DNA of 64,000 nucleotides from Nostoc sp. NMS7 (lineage in GTDB: Bacteria; Cyanobacteriota; Cyanobacteriia; Cyanobacteriales; Nostocaceae): NCBI RefSeq assembly GCF_017115085.1, contig NZ_JABXKJ010000148.1, positions 50,236 through 114,235 of the forward strand, written 5' to 3'. Below the pieces are notes generated by a model. That model ran no database searches. It saw nothing but the letters and a program-made list of their open reading frames with translations, and was not told the DNA's origin. The position numbers were made by a program, and so were the translations under genes. Below are positions 18,209-27,083 of this stretch, one piece after another (position 1 is the stretch's first letter; each line of letters begins with the position of its first letter).

Positions 18209-19723
18209 ATGAACTGCAAACCACGACAGCAGCAAGTAATTAAAGCATTTGAAGATTTTTTGTCTACCCCCCTAGAAACGCTACTGCAACGGCATCTCAA
18301 CACTCAAACTTCGGCAGCTTTGAGTTTATTTCACGATGTGGCGGCTAATGTACCAGCTTACAAGGCGTTTTTAGCAGAAAGGGAAATTAATCCTGCGACT
18401 ATTCAAAGCTTAGAGGAGTTTCAAAAACTACCAGCGATGTCTAAACAAAATTATATCCTGCGTTATCCCTTAGCTGACTTGTGCCGCAACGGACAACTCC
18501 AAGGGTGTGATATGATAGCTGCTTCTTCAGGTTCCAGTGGGAAACCGACATTTTGGCCTCGTTTTTTCACAGATGAACTCCAAATCGCCACACGCTTTGA
18601 ACAGATTTTTCACGATAGTTTCTATTCAGATACCAGACGTACCCTCGCAGTCATTTGTTTCACTTTGGGCACTTGGGTAGGTGGAATGTTTACCACCAAT
18701 TGCTGTCGTTATCTTGCTAGCAAAGGTTATCCCATCACTGTAATTACTCCTGGTAACAACAAAGAAGAAATATTGCGAGTTATTCAGGAATTAGGTTCAA
18801 CATTTGAGCAAGTGGTGTTATTGGGATACCCGCCATTCTTAAAAGATGTGATTGATACTGGTATCGCCCGTGGAGTGGAGTGGCAGCAATATCAGATTAA
18901 ATTAGTGATGGCGGGAGAAGTATTTAGTGAAGAATGGCGGAGTTTAGTTGGGGAACGAGTTGGTTCACAAAATCCTTGCTATGATTTTGCATCACTTTAT
19001 GGTACTGCGGATGCAGGAGTTTTGGGCAATGAAACACCGTTAAGTATCTGCATTCGCCGTTTTTTGGCAAAAAATCCCGATGCAGCTAGAGCTTTATTTG
19101 GAGAATCGCGTTTACCCACGTTGGTACAATATGATCCTTGCAGTCGCTTTTTTGAAGTTGAAGATGGCGGATTGCTGTTTTCGGGAGATAACGGTATTCC
19201 CTTAGTGCGTTATGACATCTTGGATACTGGCGGGATAATTAGTTATGATGCCATGCTGCAATTTTTAGCTGAATGGGGATTTAACCCGCTTGAAAATCTC
19301 CGTTCTAATACTCAACAATCACCTAGAGGTATTCATCAGCTACCTTTCGTTTATGTCTTCGGTCGTTCTAACTTTACAGTTTCCTACTTTGGTGCAAATA
19401 TCTATCCAGAAAATGTGACGGTGGGATTAGAACAACCAGGAATTCAAGAATGGGTGACGGGTAAATTTGTGTTGCAGGTGAAGGAAGATGCAGATAAGAA
19501 TCGATTTTTATCTGTGGTTGTGGAGTTAGCACCAGGGGTGGAGGGTAGTGAAGCTCAAAGACAAGCGATCGCATCTTCTATTCTTTCACAACTGCTACGC
19601 CTAAATAGCGAGTTTGCAAATTATGTTCCCGCAGAATATCAAACACCACAAGTTACATTAGCCCCAATGGGTGATTTTGAATATTTCCCCATTGGGGTGA
19701 AACATCGTTATACCCGTCAATAG
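18209..19723 (+). CDS. PaaK-like adenylate-forming enzyme (phenylacetate-CoA ligase family)
   Basis: A 504-aa member of the ANL superfamily. The phosphate loop is AASSGSSGKPTFWPRF (~residues 106-121). The adenine-binding region YDFASLYGTADAGVLGNE, the LLFSGDNGIPLVRYDI hinge strand and a C-terminal FGRSNFTVSYFGANIYPENV follow the PaaK order. Expected to activate a carboxylic acid as acyl-adenylate, perhaps then thioester. No dedicated partner gene is nearby, so the substrate is unknown. Starts MNCKPRQQQVIKAFEDFL. Confidence 0.78.
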   Translation: MNCKPRQQQVIKAFEDFLSTPLETLLQRHLNTQTSAALSLFHDVAANVPAYKAFLAEREINPATIQSLEEFQKLPAMSKQNYILRYPLADLCRNGQLQGCDMIAASSGSSGKPTFWPRFFTDELQIATRFEQIFHDSFYSDTRRTLAVICFTLGTWVGGMFTTNCCRYLASKGYPITVITPGNNKEEILRVIQELGSTFEQVVLLGYPPFLKDVIDTGIARGVEWQQYQIKLVMAGEVFSEEWRSLVGERVGSQNPCYDFASLYGTADAGVLGNETPLSICIRRFLAKNPDAARALFGESRLPTLVQYDPCSRFFEVEDGGLLFSGDNGIPLVRYDILDTGGIISYDAMLQFLAEWGFNPLENLRSNTQQSPRGIHQLPFVYVFGRSNFTVSYFGANIYPENVTVGLEQPGIQEWVTGKFVLQVKEDADKNRFLSVVVELAPGVEGSEAQRQAIASSILSQLLRLNSEFANYVPAEYQTPQVTLAPMGDFEYFPIGVKHRYTRQ

Positions 19724-19907
19724 GCATTCCCATTCTGTTCATAATATCTGTTTTATTAGGTGCGATCGCCTCTGCCACAGTTTCCCCTAAGATAACCAAA
19801 GCACCTGGAAGAATTTTGATAGCTTAGGTTCACAACACAAGTTCGTTTGAATTTATAGTCGGTAGCTTAGGCACAATGAAGTTAAAAGTCAAGTATAAAA
19901 GCTAGTT

Positions 19908-20054
19908 ATATCATGTCCGGGTAATTAGTTGTGATTCCCATAGTCATTGCACCCCACCCCCAGCCCCTCCCCGCCGGCGGGGAGGGGAGACAAAGCGTAG
20001 CTTTGGCGGGGTGGGGTTCTTGGGGTTTAGTAAGTAATCAAGCGGACATGATAT
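19908..20054. mobile_element. MITE-like element with ATATCATGTCCG ends
   Basis: Perfect 12-bp terminal inverted repeats, ATATCATGTCCG (19908-19919) and CGGACATGATAT (20043-20054), enclose 123 bp that includes a perfect 24-bp palindrome at 19964-19987 (CCCCTCCCCGCC then GGCGGGGAGGGG). The inner tail gggtttagtaagtaatcaag recurs with few changes near 22163-22184. No ORF. The rest of 19724-20119 shows no gene. Confidence 0.65.
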
Positions 20055-20119
20055 TACTTCCATCATCTCCAGCGATCGCGGCATAATAAAAACTAAACCT
20101 TGAAATTATGAAGTAGGCA

Positions 20120-20398
20120 ATGAATACTACCGATAATTCTCCGATGGATGATGGGTCATCAGCAGATTTGATCTCTGTCGCAGAGTTACAGCAACAGCTT
20201 AATGACTTACTCCAGCAACTATCTCCAGAGCGATTACGGGTGCTGACTGATTTTGCTGCTTATTTGGCAAATGCTGAAAGCGAAGCTGCAATCCAAGAAC
20301 TTTTGGCAATTCCTGGATTGTTAGAGCGAGTTAAGCAAAATCAAGTAACGCCTAAAGCCCAATACACCGCCTGGAGAACTCTTCGCTCTGATGTATGA
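20120..20398 (+). CDS. Putative antitoxin of a RelE-type module
   Basis: A 92-aa acidic, helical protein (VAELQQQLNDLLQQLSPERLRV, DFAAYLANAESEAAIQELL). Its last eight bases overlap the start of the downstream RelE/ParE-like toxin, the normal antitoxin-first order. I recognise no DNA-binding fold by motif; the role is inferred from size, charge and position. Confidence 0.7.
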   Translation: MNTTDNSPMDDGSSADLISVAELQQQLNDLLQQLSPERLRVLTDFAAYLANAESEAAIQELLAIPGLLERVKQNQVTPKAQYTAWRTLRSDV

Positions 20399-20633
20399 AG
20401 TTATTCTTCATCCCGATGTCCAAGAAGTTTATGTCAATGCTGACAAAGCTTTTGCTAAGAAAATTGCCCGATGTTTGCAGCAGCTAGAACAAATTCCTCG
20501 ATCGCACCCCAACATTAAAGCCCTGAAGGGAGATTATGCAGGTTACTATCGCTACCGAATCGGGGATTACAGGGTCATTTATTCCATAGACGATGAACTT
20601 GTGCAGGTACTTGTTGTAGCGTTCACGAAGTAA
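20391..20633 (+). CDS. RelE/ParE-family toxin
   Basis: An 80-aa basic protein of the RelE/ParE superfamily: N-terminal MYEVILHPDVQEVYV, helices with AFAKKIARCLQQLEQIP, then the signature LKGDYAGYYRYRIGDYRVIYSI and VLVVAFTK. Members either cleave ribosome-bound mRNA (RelE) or inhibit gyrase (ParE); residues alone do not decide here. Translationally coupled to the preceding antitoxin gene. Confidence 0.85.
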   Translation: MYEVILHPDVQEVYVNADKAFAKKIARCLQQLEQIPRSHPNIKALKGDYAGYYRYRIGDYRVIYSIDDELVQVLVVAFTK

Positions 20634-20812
20634 CTCTGCAAGAGTATCGCTCATCGCAGTGAGGTATATGAAGCGTAGAGGCGAGTTGGTAAGTCCAGTT
20701 CAGAAATTTGAGGAAGTTGTGAGGTTAGATTAAGTTTGATTATAGATGCCTAGTATATCTTTCTTCTAAAACACAGAAATGTTTCTTTACACAGCACCCG
20801 TATTTTTCTTTC

Positions 20813-21763
20813 CTACTCTCCATCTTTCACTTTCTCTTGTTGATGCCAAGCTTGATAAAAAGCGGGGTAGGGCATACTTTGGGCACACTTCCAGATAACT
20901 TTGTAGCACTTATCAAATCGCTCAAAGTCATTTTTGTAAGTTTTAGGTGATAAGTAATCCTTTAACGCAGTGACAACACTCGGCAGATGTTCCTTTAACA
21001 GAATTTTCTCTAAGCTATATGCCACTTGCCTTCGGGTAGAATCATCGAGTTGTGGTTTGCCTATTAACTCCACCAAAGCAGGGATCGCTTTTTGGTTGCC
21101 AGGGTCAATTTGTCCTAAGCTATATGCTGCTTGCCTTCGGGTATCATCATCCAATTGTGGATTGCCGATTAACTCCACTAAAGCATCAATCGCTTTTTGG
21201 TTGCCAGAGTCAATTTGCCCTAAGCTATATGCTGCTTGCCTTCGGGTATCATCATCCAATTGTGGATTGCCGATTAACTCCACTAAAGCATCAATCGCTT
21301 TTTGGTTGCCAGAGTCAATTTGCCCTAAGCTATATGCTGCTTGCCTTCGGGTATCATCATCCAATTGTGGATTGCCGATTAACTCCACTAAAGCATCAAT
21401 CGCTTTTTGGTTGCCAGAGTCAATTTGTCCTAAGCTATATGCTGCTACCCAAAGGGGAGCATCATCCAATTGTGGTTTGCCGATTAACTCCACCAAAGCA
21501 TCAATCGCTTTTTGGTTGCCACAGCCAATTTCCCCTAAACTATATGCCGTTAGCCTTTGGGTAAAATCATCCAGTTGTGGTTTGCCGATTAACTCCACCA
21601 AAGCATTGATCGCTTTTTGGTTGCCACAGCCAATTCGCCCTAAGCTGTACTGTACCGCTTGCCTTCGAGTAGAATCATCAAGTTGTGGATTGCCGATTAA
21701 CTCCACCAAAGCATCAATCGCTTTTTGAGAGCGATGTCTACGATGGGCTACGCCTACGCTTTC
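20813..21763 (-). pseudogene. 5'-truncated HEAT-repeat protein gene
   Basis: The open frame encodes about eight HEAT-like repeats of 35 residues (TRRQAAYSLGQIDSGNQ, KAIDALVELIGNPQL), several almost identical at DNA level with a 105-bp period. It ends in a distinct tail (YKVIWKCAQSMPYPAFYQAW). There is no ATG: the frame runs from a TAA at 21764-21766 through a short dispersed repeat (gcgtaggcgtagcccatcg) directly into the first repeat, with only TTG/GTG internal starts. This C-terminal arrangement is common in NACHT- or STAND-type HEAT proteins, whose N-terminal effector part would be missing. I infer truncation at the dispersed repeat. Confidence 0.7.
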
Positions 21764-21952
21764 TTACTAATTCTGCAAACTATATTAATTGGCGTAAATG
21801 CCGAAAACCTCCTTCAGCAAGGAGACTCACCAATTGAGGTTTTAATCTGGATGATTAACCAGTATATTCCAGTCCTGAAACAAGCCAGCAATTTGCAAGA
21901 AAAACAGAAAAAAAGCCTGTTACCCACACATCGCCCTTCTGAGGATAAATAA
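21758..21952 (+). pseudogene. Possible gene fragment
   Basis: The plus frame after the dispersed repeat reads FLLILQTILIGVNAENLLQQ and then GDSPIEVLIWMINQYIPVLK before a TAA. The composition looks protein-like, but no start of its own exists outside the repeat. I do not recognise the family. It could be the 3' end of a gene cut by the same rearrangement that truncated the HEAT gene. Confidence 0.3.
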
Positions 21953-22195
21953 TATCACAAGCCCCTCTTTGCTTGCAGAGCTACAGTGTACGCACAAGTC
22001 GAATTACCCCCCTTAATCCCCCCGATATATTGGGGGGAAACAAGAAATCTAGTTCCCTCCCCTTTATAAGGGGAGGGTTAGGGTGGGGTAAAACCTTGGT
22101 TAATCAGCTATCTCAGACTTGTATGTACACCGTAGCCTTAGCAAAGCGCGGGGTGAGTTCTTCGGGTTTAATAAGTAATCAAGCAGACAAGTCCA

Positions 22196-22363
22196 TTGGT
22201 TCACAACACAAGCCCATTGGTTCACAACACAAGCCCATTGGTTCACAACACAAGCCCATTGGTTCACAACACAAGCCCATTGGTTCACAACACAAGCCCA
22301 TTGGTTCACAACACAAGCCCATTGGTTCACAACACAAGCCCATTGGTTTACAACACAAGTCCA
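22196..22363. repeat. 21-bp tandem repeat, eight copies
   Basis: Eight copies of TTGGTTCACAACACAAGCCCA, seven identical apart from the edges and the last with tttac. The period is a multiple of three, so all frames stay open (for example KPIGSQH on plus), but there is no credible start or homology; I read it as a non-coding cyanobacterial short tandem repeat. Confidence 0.9.
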
Positions 22364-22517
22364 TTCTCAAGCATTTGTTGTCTAGCGTCGTGTAATTACT
22401 GAGCTAGCAATCAAATCTTATTATAAAAAAAACCTTATTTCGGAAGTTTTACTGAACCACTATATTGTCCCATTGAGACATCCTAGAAAGATAAAGTTTA
22501 GTAAAAAGTATCCATTG

Positions 22518-22910
22518 ATGCCACGCCAAAAAAAAAGCTCTCTCGTGCTAGAAAAAACCGAACAGAAAGTAATCGGCTTTAAATCGATTAATTCCAACCT
22601 CGATTTTGGTGATTCCATCAGCTTAAACCATTTAACCCAGTTAACTGGGCAACTCCGCAACCAGATTGACCAGTATAATATGATGCTAACTGCCCTTGAC
22701 TCGGCAAAGGAAGAAATAGAAACCCTTGAAAAGGCCATTCGCGAAACTTCAGAACGCTTGGTTAGTGGTGTGGCGTTCAAGTATGGCAAGGACAGCCGAG
22801 AATACGAAATGACAGGCGGAGTACGCAAGAGCGATCGCATTCGTAAAGCCACCATTACGCGGTTAAAATCCACCGCAGACTTAAAAGCGGCTTCTATACA
22901 GACGGCGTAA
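22518..22910 (+). CDS. Conserved hypothetical coiled-coil protein
   Basis: About 130 aa from MPRQKKSSLVLEKTEQ (start 22518; the open frame extends to 22473). The central LTQLTGQLRNQIDQYNMMLT and SAKEEIETLEKAIRETSER form a probable coiled coil, followed by a basic tail (VRKSDRIRKATITRLKST). Family not recognised; cytoplasmic by composition. A basic C-terminus hints at nucleic acid or membrane contact, which is inference only. Confidence 0.6.
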   Translation: MPRQKKSSLVLEKTEQKVIGFKSINSNLDFGDSISLNHLTQLTGQLRNQIDQYNMMLTALDSAKEEIETLEKAIRETSERLVSGVAFKYGKDSREYEMTGGVRKSDRIRKATITRLKSTADLKAASIQTA

Positions 22911-22988
22911 CCAGCAACAAGTAAGCATCATTCACGGTGAATGATGCCCATTGTTGAATTTTCTCCCTTTCCGATGCGAGAAGGGGTT

Positions 22989-23576
22989 TTATTCCTCAAT
23001 CAACTCAAAATTAACCCGTTCGTAAATATCACGCAAGGTAATTTGAAAATCGATAGAATCTAAAACTAAAACTGCTTCTTCACCTTCGTATTCCTTAAAA
23101 ATCCATTGTCCTTCTGCTTGCTTGGCAAATTGTTCCACAGCAAAACTATACTGGTCAATCATAATATATTCCTGAAAACCAGGAATTGAACGATAATATT
23201 TAAACTTATCTGTTTTATCATAATTTTTAGTTGAATTTGATAAGACTTCAACAATTAACAAGGGATTCGTAATAATTGTTGTACTTGTTCCCTCGTAAAT
23301 AGGCTTACCTTTGATAACTATCACATCAGGATAAGTATAAAAACGATAACGAGGTATCCATACTTTAATATTGACTATGTATATGTCATAATCTTGCCCT
23401 TGAACTGTTAAAGGAAATTTGCGACAAAAATTTCCGGCAATTTTATTGTGATTAGTTGTCTCTCCTATTATGGAAATAATTTCTCCGTCTCTGTATTCAT
23501 TTTTATATTCAGCTTTTTCTTCTAATTCCAAATATTCTTCTGGGGTGTAGTAGCGCTTTTCTGTTTGTAAAACCAT
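22989..23576 (-). CDS. Uma2-family (DUF820) putative endonuclease
   Basis: A 195-aa protein with the Uma2 pattern: RYYTPEEYLELEEKAEYKNE at the N-terminus, GEIISIIGETTNHN, the PD-(D/E)XK-like core YTYPDVIVIKG and LLIVEVLSNSTKNYDKTDKF, then IPGFQEYIMIDQ. The family has a restriction-endonuclease-like fold, occurs in many copies in Nostocales genomes and has no settled function. Starts MVLQTEKRYYTPE at 23576. Confidence 0.88.
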   Translation of the reverse strand: MVLQTEKRYYTPEEYLELEEKAEYKNEYRDGEIISIIGETTNHNKIAGNFCRKFPLTVQGQDYDIYIVNIKVWIPRYRFYTYPDVIVIKGKPIYEGTSTTIITNPLLIVEVLSNSTKNYDKTDKFKYYRSIPGFQEYIMIDQYSFAVEQFAKQAEGQWIFKEYEGEEAVLVLDSIDFQITLRDIYERVNFELIEE

Positions 23577-23729
23577 ATTAATTAACTCACAAAATGGGGA
23601 AATGAGTATGTTATCAATAGCGTAACCTACCCTAAAGATAGCGAAAATAAATACTTTTATTATAAAAAGACGGTTGCAGACAATGTAACAATAGCGATCG
23701 CAAGCAAATACTTTTAACCATACCCACTA

Positions 23730-24779
23730 GTGAACGCCCCTACCAATATCTCTGCACAAACTCAGAATCGCAAAGCCGATCACATTCGGATCTGCTTAGA
23801 GGAAGATGTTCAGTGTGATCAAATCACCAATGGACTGGAACGTTATCGCTTCACCCATTCTTGCTTACCTGAACTAAACCACAACGAGATTGATCTCAGT
23901 ACAACTTTTCTGGGGAAACACCTGGGCGCACCCTTGTTAATTTCTTCTATGACTGGCGGAACAGAACAAGCCGCAATCATTAACCAACGTTTAGCCCAAG
24001 TCGCGCAACATTACAAAATTGCAATGGGTGTTGGTTCCCAACGAGTAGCGGTAGAAAAACCCCAGGTGGCTGATACTTTTGCTGTCCGCAAGTATGCCCC
24101 CGATGTTCTGCTATTTGCGAACTTGGGCGCTGTGCAACTTAACTATAAGTACGGCTTAGATGAATGTTTGCGGGTAGTTGATATCTTAGAGGCTGATGCC
24201 CTGATTTTACACATTAATCCTCTACAAGAGTGCATTCAATCCAAAGGTGATACTAATTTTCGAGGTTTACTTGACAAAATATCTAAATTGTGCTTTAAGC
24301 TACCAGTGCCAGTGATTGCGAAGGAAGTTGGTAACGGCATTTCAGCAGCGATCGCACAGAAACTGATCGCTGCTGGGGTAGCAGCAATTGATGTGGCTGG
24401 TGCGGGGGGTACTTCTTGGGCAAAAGTAGAAAGCGAACGGGCAGAAAATCCTTTGCAACGTCGCTTAGGGAGGACTTTTGCTGATTGGGGTTTACCGACG
24501 GCAGAGTGTATTACAACAATTAGAGCGATCGCCCCAGATGTACCTTTAATTGCTTCGGGAGGTTTGCGTCATGGATTGGATGTTGCAGCTGCGATCGCCT
24601 TGGGAGCAGATATAGCAGGTTTAGCAATGCCTTTTTTGCAAGCAGCAGCAACATCAGAGACAGCAGTTGCCGAACTGGCTAAAGTATTAATTGCCGAAAT
24701 CACCACAGTTTTATTTTGCACTGGCAACGCCACCTTGTATCAGTTAAAGCACTCTAGCAGTTTACAACGCATAGAATAA
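23730..24779 (+). CDS. fni: Type 2 isopentenyl-diphosphate delta-isomerase
   Basis: FMN-dependent enzyme interconverting IPP and DMAPP for carotenoid, phytol and quinone precursors; the type 2 enzyme is the usual cyanobacterial form. The 349 aa contain [15 protein letters not shown], the MTGG motif ([13 protein letters not shown]), [26 protein letters not shown], the [10 protein letters not shown] loop and the FMN phosphate site [14 protein letters not shown]. Start is a GTG at 23730. Confidence 0.94.
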   Translation: MNAPTNISAQTQNRKADHIRICLEEDVQCDQITNGLERYRFTHSCLPELNHNEIDLSTTFLGKHLGAPLLISSMTGGTEQAAIINQRLAQVAQHYKIAMGVGSQRVAVEKPQVADTFAVRKYAPDVLLFANLGAVQLNYKYGLDECLRVVDILEADALILHINPLQECIQSKGDTNFRGLLDKISKLCFKLPVPVIAKEVGNGISAAIAQKLIAAGVAAIDVAGAGGTSWAKVESERAENPLQRRLGRTFADWGLPTAECITTIRAIAPDVPLIASGGLRHGLDVAAAIALGADIAGLAMPFLQAAATSETAVAELAKVLIAEITTVLFCTGNATLYQLKHSSSLQRIE

Positions 24780-24903
24780 ATTAAGTAGGTCATTTGTCAT
24801 TTGTCCTTTGTCATTTGTGAATGACCAATGCCCAATACTTCGACTTCGCTCAGTACAAGTGCCTAATGCCCCATACTTCGACTTCGCTCAGTACAAGTAC
24901 CCA

Positions 24904-26739
24904 ATGACTAATTTTATCAAACAAACTTTTGCTAGTTTAATTGGCACCTTACTAGGACTAATTATTTTCGGTGGTCTAGGAACCACTGGACTGTTCTTGC
25001 TGATATTGGCTGCTACCTCCTCTAAAGATATTGGGCCAAGCGTGAAAGATAAGTCAGTGCTGGTTTTTGACTTGTCGATGAAAATTACTGATAGCGAACC
25101 TAGTTCAAGTGAACTGTTTCAAAACACAATATCAGGTGTGGATGACGACAGAATCGCACTCCGCAAAGTTGTGGAAACTTTGGAAAAAGCGCGGCGCGAT
25201 TCGCGAATTGTCGGAATCTATCTGGATGCAAGCAGCACAAGCCAAGTTAGTAACATCGGCTATGCTTCCCTGAAAGAAATTCGGAAAGCGTTGGAGGAGT
25301 TTCGCGCTGCTGGGAAAAAGATTGTCGCCTATGGCAGTGATTGGAGTAAAAAGGAATATTACCTTTGTTCAGTGGCAGATTCGATTATAGTTAACCCTTT
25401 GGGAATAATGGAAGTCAACGGTTTGAGTTCACAACCGATGTTCTACGCGGGTGCATTGCAGAAATATGGCATTGGTGTGCAAGTCGTGCGGGTGGGGAAA
25501 TTTAAGGGAGCTGTTGAACCGTTTATCCTCACAAAATTGAGTCCAGAAAACCGCGAACAAACTCAGAAATTGTTGGATGATGTTTGGGGAGAATGGCGGA
25601 CTACTGTGGGCGCAAGTCGGAAAATTGAACCTGGAAAGTTACAGGCGATCGCAGATAATCAGGCGCTACTAGAAGCCACACAAGCCAAAACTAGCGGTTT
25701 AATTGATCAAATAGCATACTCCGATGAAGTGGTAACTGACCTGAAAAAGTTGACAGATAGCGATCAAAAAGACAAAACATTCCGACAAATTAGCCTGAAT
25801 AGTTACGCCCAAGTTTCCGGGAAATCTTTGGGTGTAGAACGTAACTCCAAAAATCAAATTGCCGTTGTTTATGCTGAGGGCGAAATTGTCGATGGCAAAG
25901 GAATAGATGGACAAGTAGGAGGCGATCGCTTTGCGAAAATCTTCAACAAACTGCGACAAGATAAAGATGTGAAGGCTGTTGTCTTACGAATTAATAGTCC
26001 TGGTGGTAGTGCTACCGCAGCCGAAGTCATGCAGCGAGAAATAAAATTAACTCGTGAGGCGAAACCAGTTGTAGTGTCAATGGGTGATGTCGCCGCCTCT
26101 GGGGGTTATTGGATTGCTAGCGACTCTAACCGCATTTTTGCCGAACCAAATACCATTACAGGCTCAATTGGGGTGTTTGGGTTGCTATTCAATGGGCAAA
26201 AGCTCGCCAATGATAATGGCATTACTTGGGATTCGGTGAAAACCGCACGCTATGCTGATAATCAAACAGTTTCGCGTCCGAAATCGCCTCAAGAGTTGGT
26301 AATTTATCAGCGCAATGTTAACCGCATTTATAATATGTTTCTGAATAAAGTTTCTCAAGGTCGGAAACTGCCAGAACAAAAAGTGGCAGAAATTGCCCAA
26401 GGACGGGTTTGGTCGGGTGTGGCGGCCAAGGAAATTGGTTTAGTGGATGAAATTGGTGGTTTGAATAGTGCGATCGCTTATGCTGCTAACCAGGCGAAAC
26501 TAGGAGAAAATTGGGAAGTTCAAGAATATCCTCGCACTAGCAACTTCGGAGAACGGTTTTTTGGGCATGCAACAGAAGAAGCGCGGACTGCTTTAGGGAT
26601 TGAGAAAGCGCAACTTAAATCAGCCAATCCCCTCACCGATGAATTCCAGAAACTGCAACAGGAAGTAGGAATTCTGCAAAAGATGAACGATCCACAGGGA
26701 GTTTACGCCCGCTTGCCTTTCAACTTGAAGATTGAGTAG
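24904..26739 (+). CDS. sppA: Signal peptide peptidase SppA, long form
   Basis: About 611 aa. It begins MTNFIKQTFASLIGTLLGLI with one N-terminal membrane helix (LIIFGGLGTTGLFLLILAAT), then two ClpP/crotonase-like halves. The N-half lysine lies in RVGKFKGAVEPF and the C-half nucleophile Ser in DVAASGGYWIAS; VLRINSPGGSATAAEVM and TITGSIGVFG are conserved neighbours. The enzyme degrades residual signal peptides at the membrane. The longer frame to 24808 only translates a dispersed repeat, so ATG 24904 is chosen. Confidence 0.93.
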   Translation: MTNFIKQTFASLIGTLLGLIIFGGLGTTGLFLLILAATSSKDIGPSVKDKSVLVFDLSMKITDSEPSSSELFQNTISGVDDDRIALRKVVETLEKARRDSRIVGIYLDASSTSQVSNIGYASLKEIRKALEEFRAAGKKIVAYGSDWSKKEYYLCSVADSIIVNPLGIMEVNGLSSQPMFYAGALQKYGIGVQVVRVGKFKGAVEPFILTKLSPENREQTQKLLDDVWGEWRTTVGASRKIEPGKLQAIADNQALLEATQAKTSGLIDQIAYSDEVVTDLKKLTDSDQKDKTFRQISLNSYAQVSGKSLGVERNSKNQIAVVYAEGEIVDGKGIDGQVGGDRFAKIFNKLRQDKDVKAVVLRINSPGGSATAAEVMQREIKLTREAKPVVVSMGDVAASGGYWIASDSNRIFAEPNTITGSIGVFGLLFNGQKLANDNGITWDSVKTARYADNQTVSRPKSPQELVIYQRNVNRIYNMFLNKVSQGRKLPEQKVAEIAQGRVWSGVAAKEIGLVDEIGGLNSAIAYAANQAKLGENWEVQEYPRTSNFGERFFGHATEEARTALGIEKAQLKSANPLTDEFQKLQQEVGILQKMNDPQGVYARLPFNLKIE

Positions 26740-26742
26740 ATT

Positions 26743-26867
26743 AGGGACTTCCAAATAAAAAAACATCCCAAATTCTCTTGTGGGATGGGTGTCCGCACCC
26801 GTCCTATATTCAGGGCGGGCAGGATGCCCACCCCACAAGATGGATAATTTATTTCTTGGAAGTCCCT
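26743..26867. mobile_element. MITE-like element, complete copy
   Basis: Perfect 12-bp ends AGGGACTTCCAA (26743-26754) and TTGGAAGTCCCT (26856-26867) enclose a ~100-bp hairpin-rich core with gtgggatgggtgtccgcacc and a near-complement. Relatives: 1540-1631, 13595-13722 and 30600-30725. The gap 26740-27083 otherwise shows a catccctctcc / ggagagggac repeat and no gene. Confidence 0.65.
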
Positions 26868-27083
26868 TACCCAAAACAAAAACCTTAAAGAGTCCTGACG
26901 GACATCCCTCTCCTTACCAAGGAGAGGGACAGGTTTTGCGTAGCAGAACCAGGGTGAGGTTTCTTAACCCAAGCGCATTGGGTTAGATGATATCCAGCAA
27001 CTAAACCGGAGAAAATATCTCAGAAATTATACTGAACCATCAAGACAATAAATATTAATAATATATACATATATATTGTCAGG

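Noticed and set aside
20970..21728. Long plus-strand frames opposite the HEAT gene
   Set aside because: Periodic shadows of near-identical HEAT repeats.
21973..22395. Frame encoding KPIGSQH heptapeptide repeats
   Set aside because: Open only because the tandem unit is 21 bp; no credible start, no homology, and the antisense frames are equally open.
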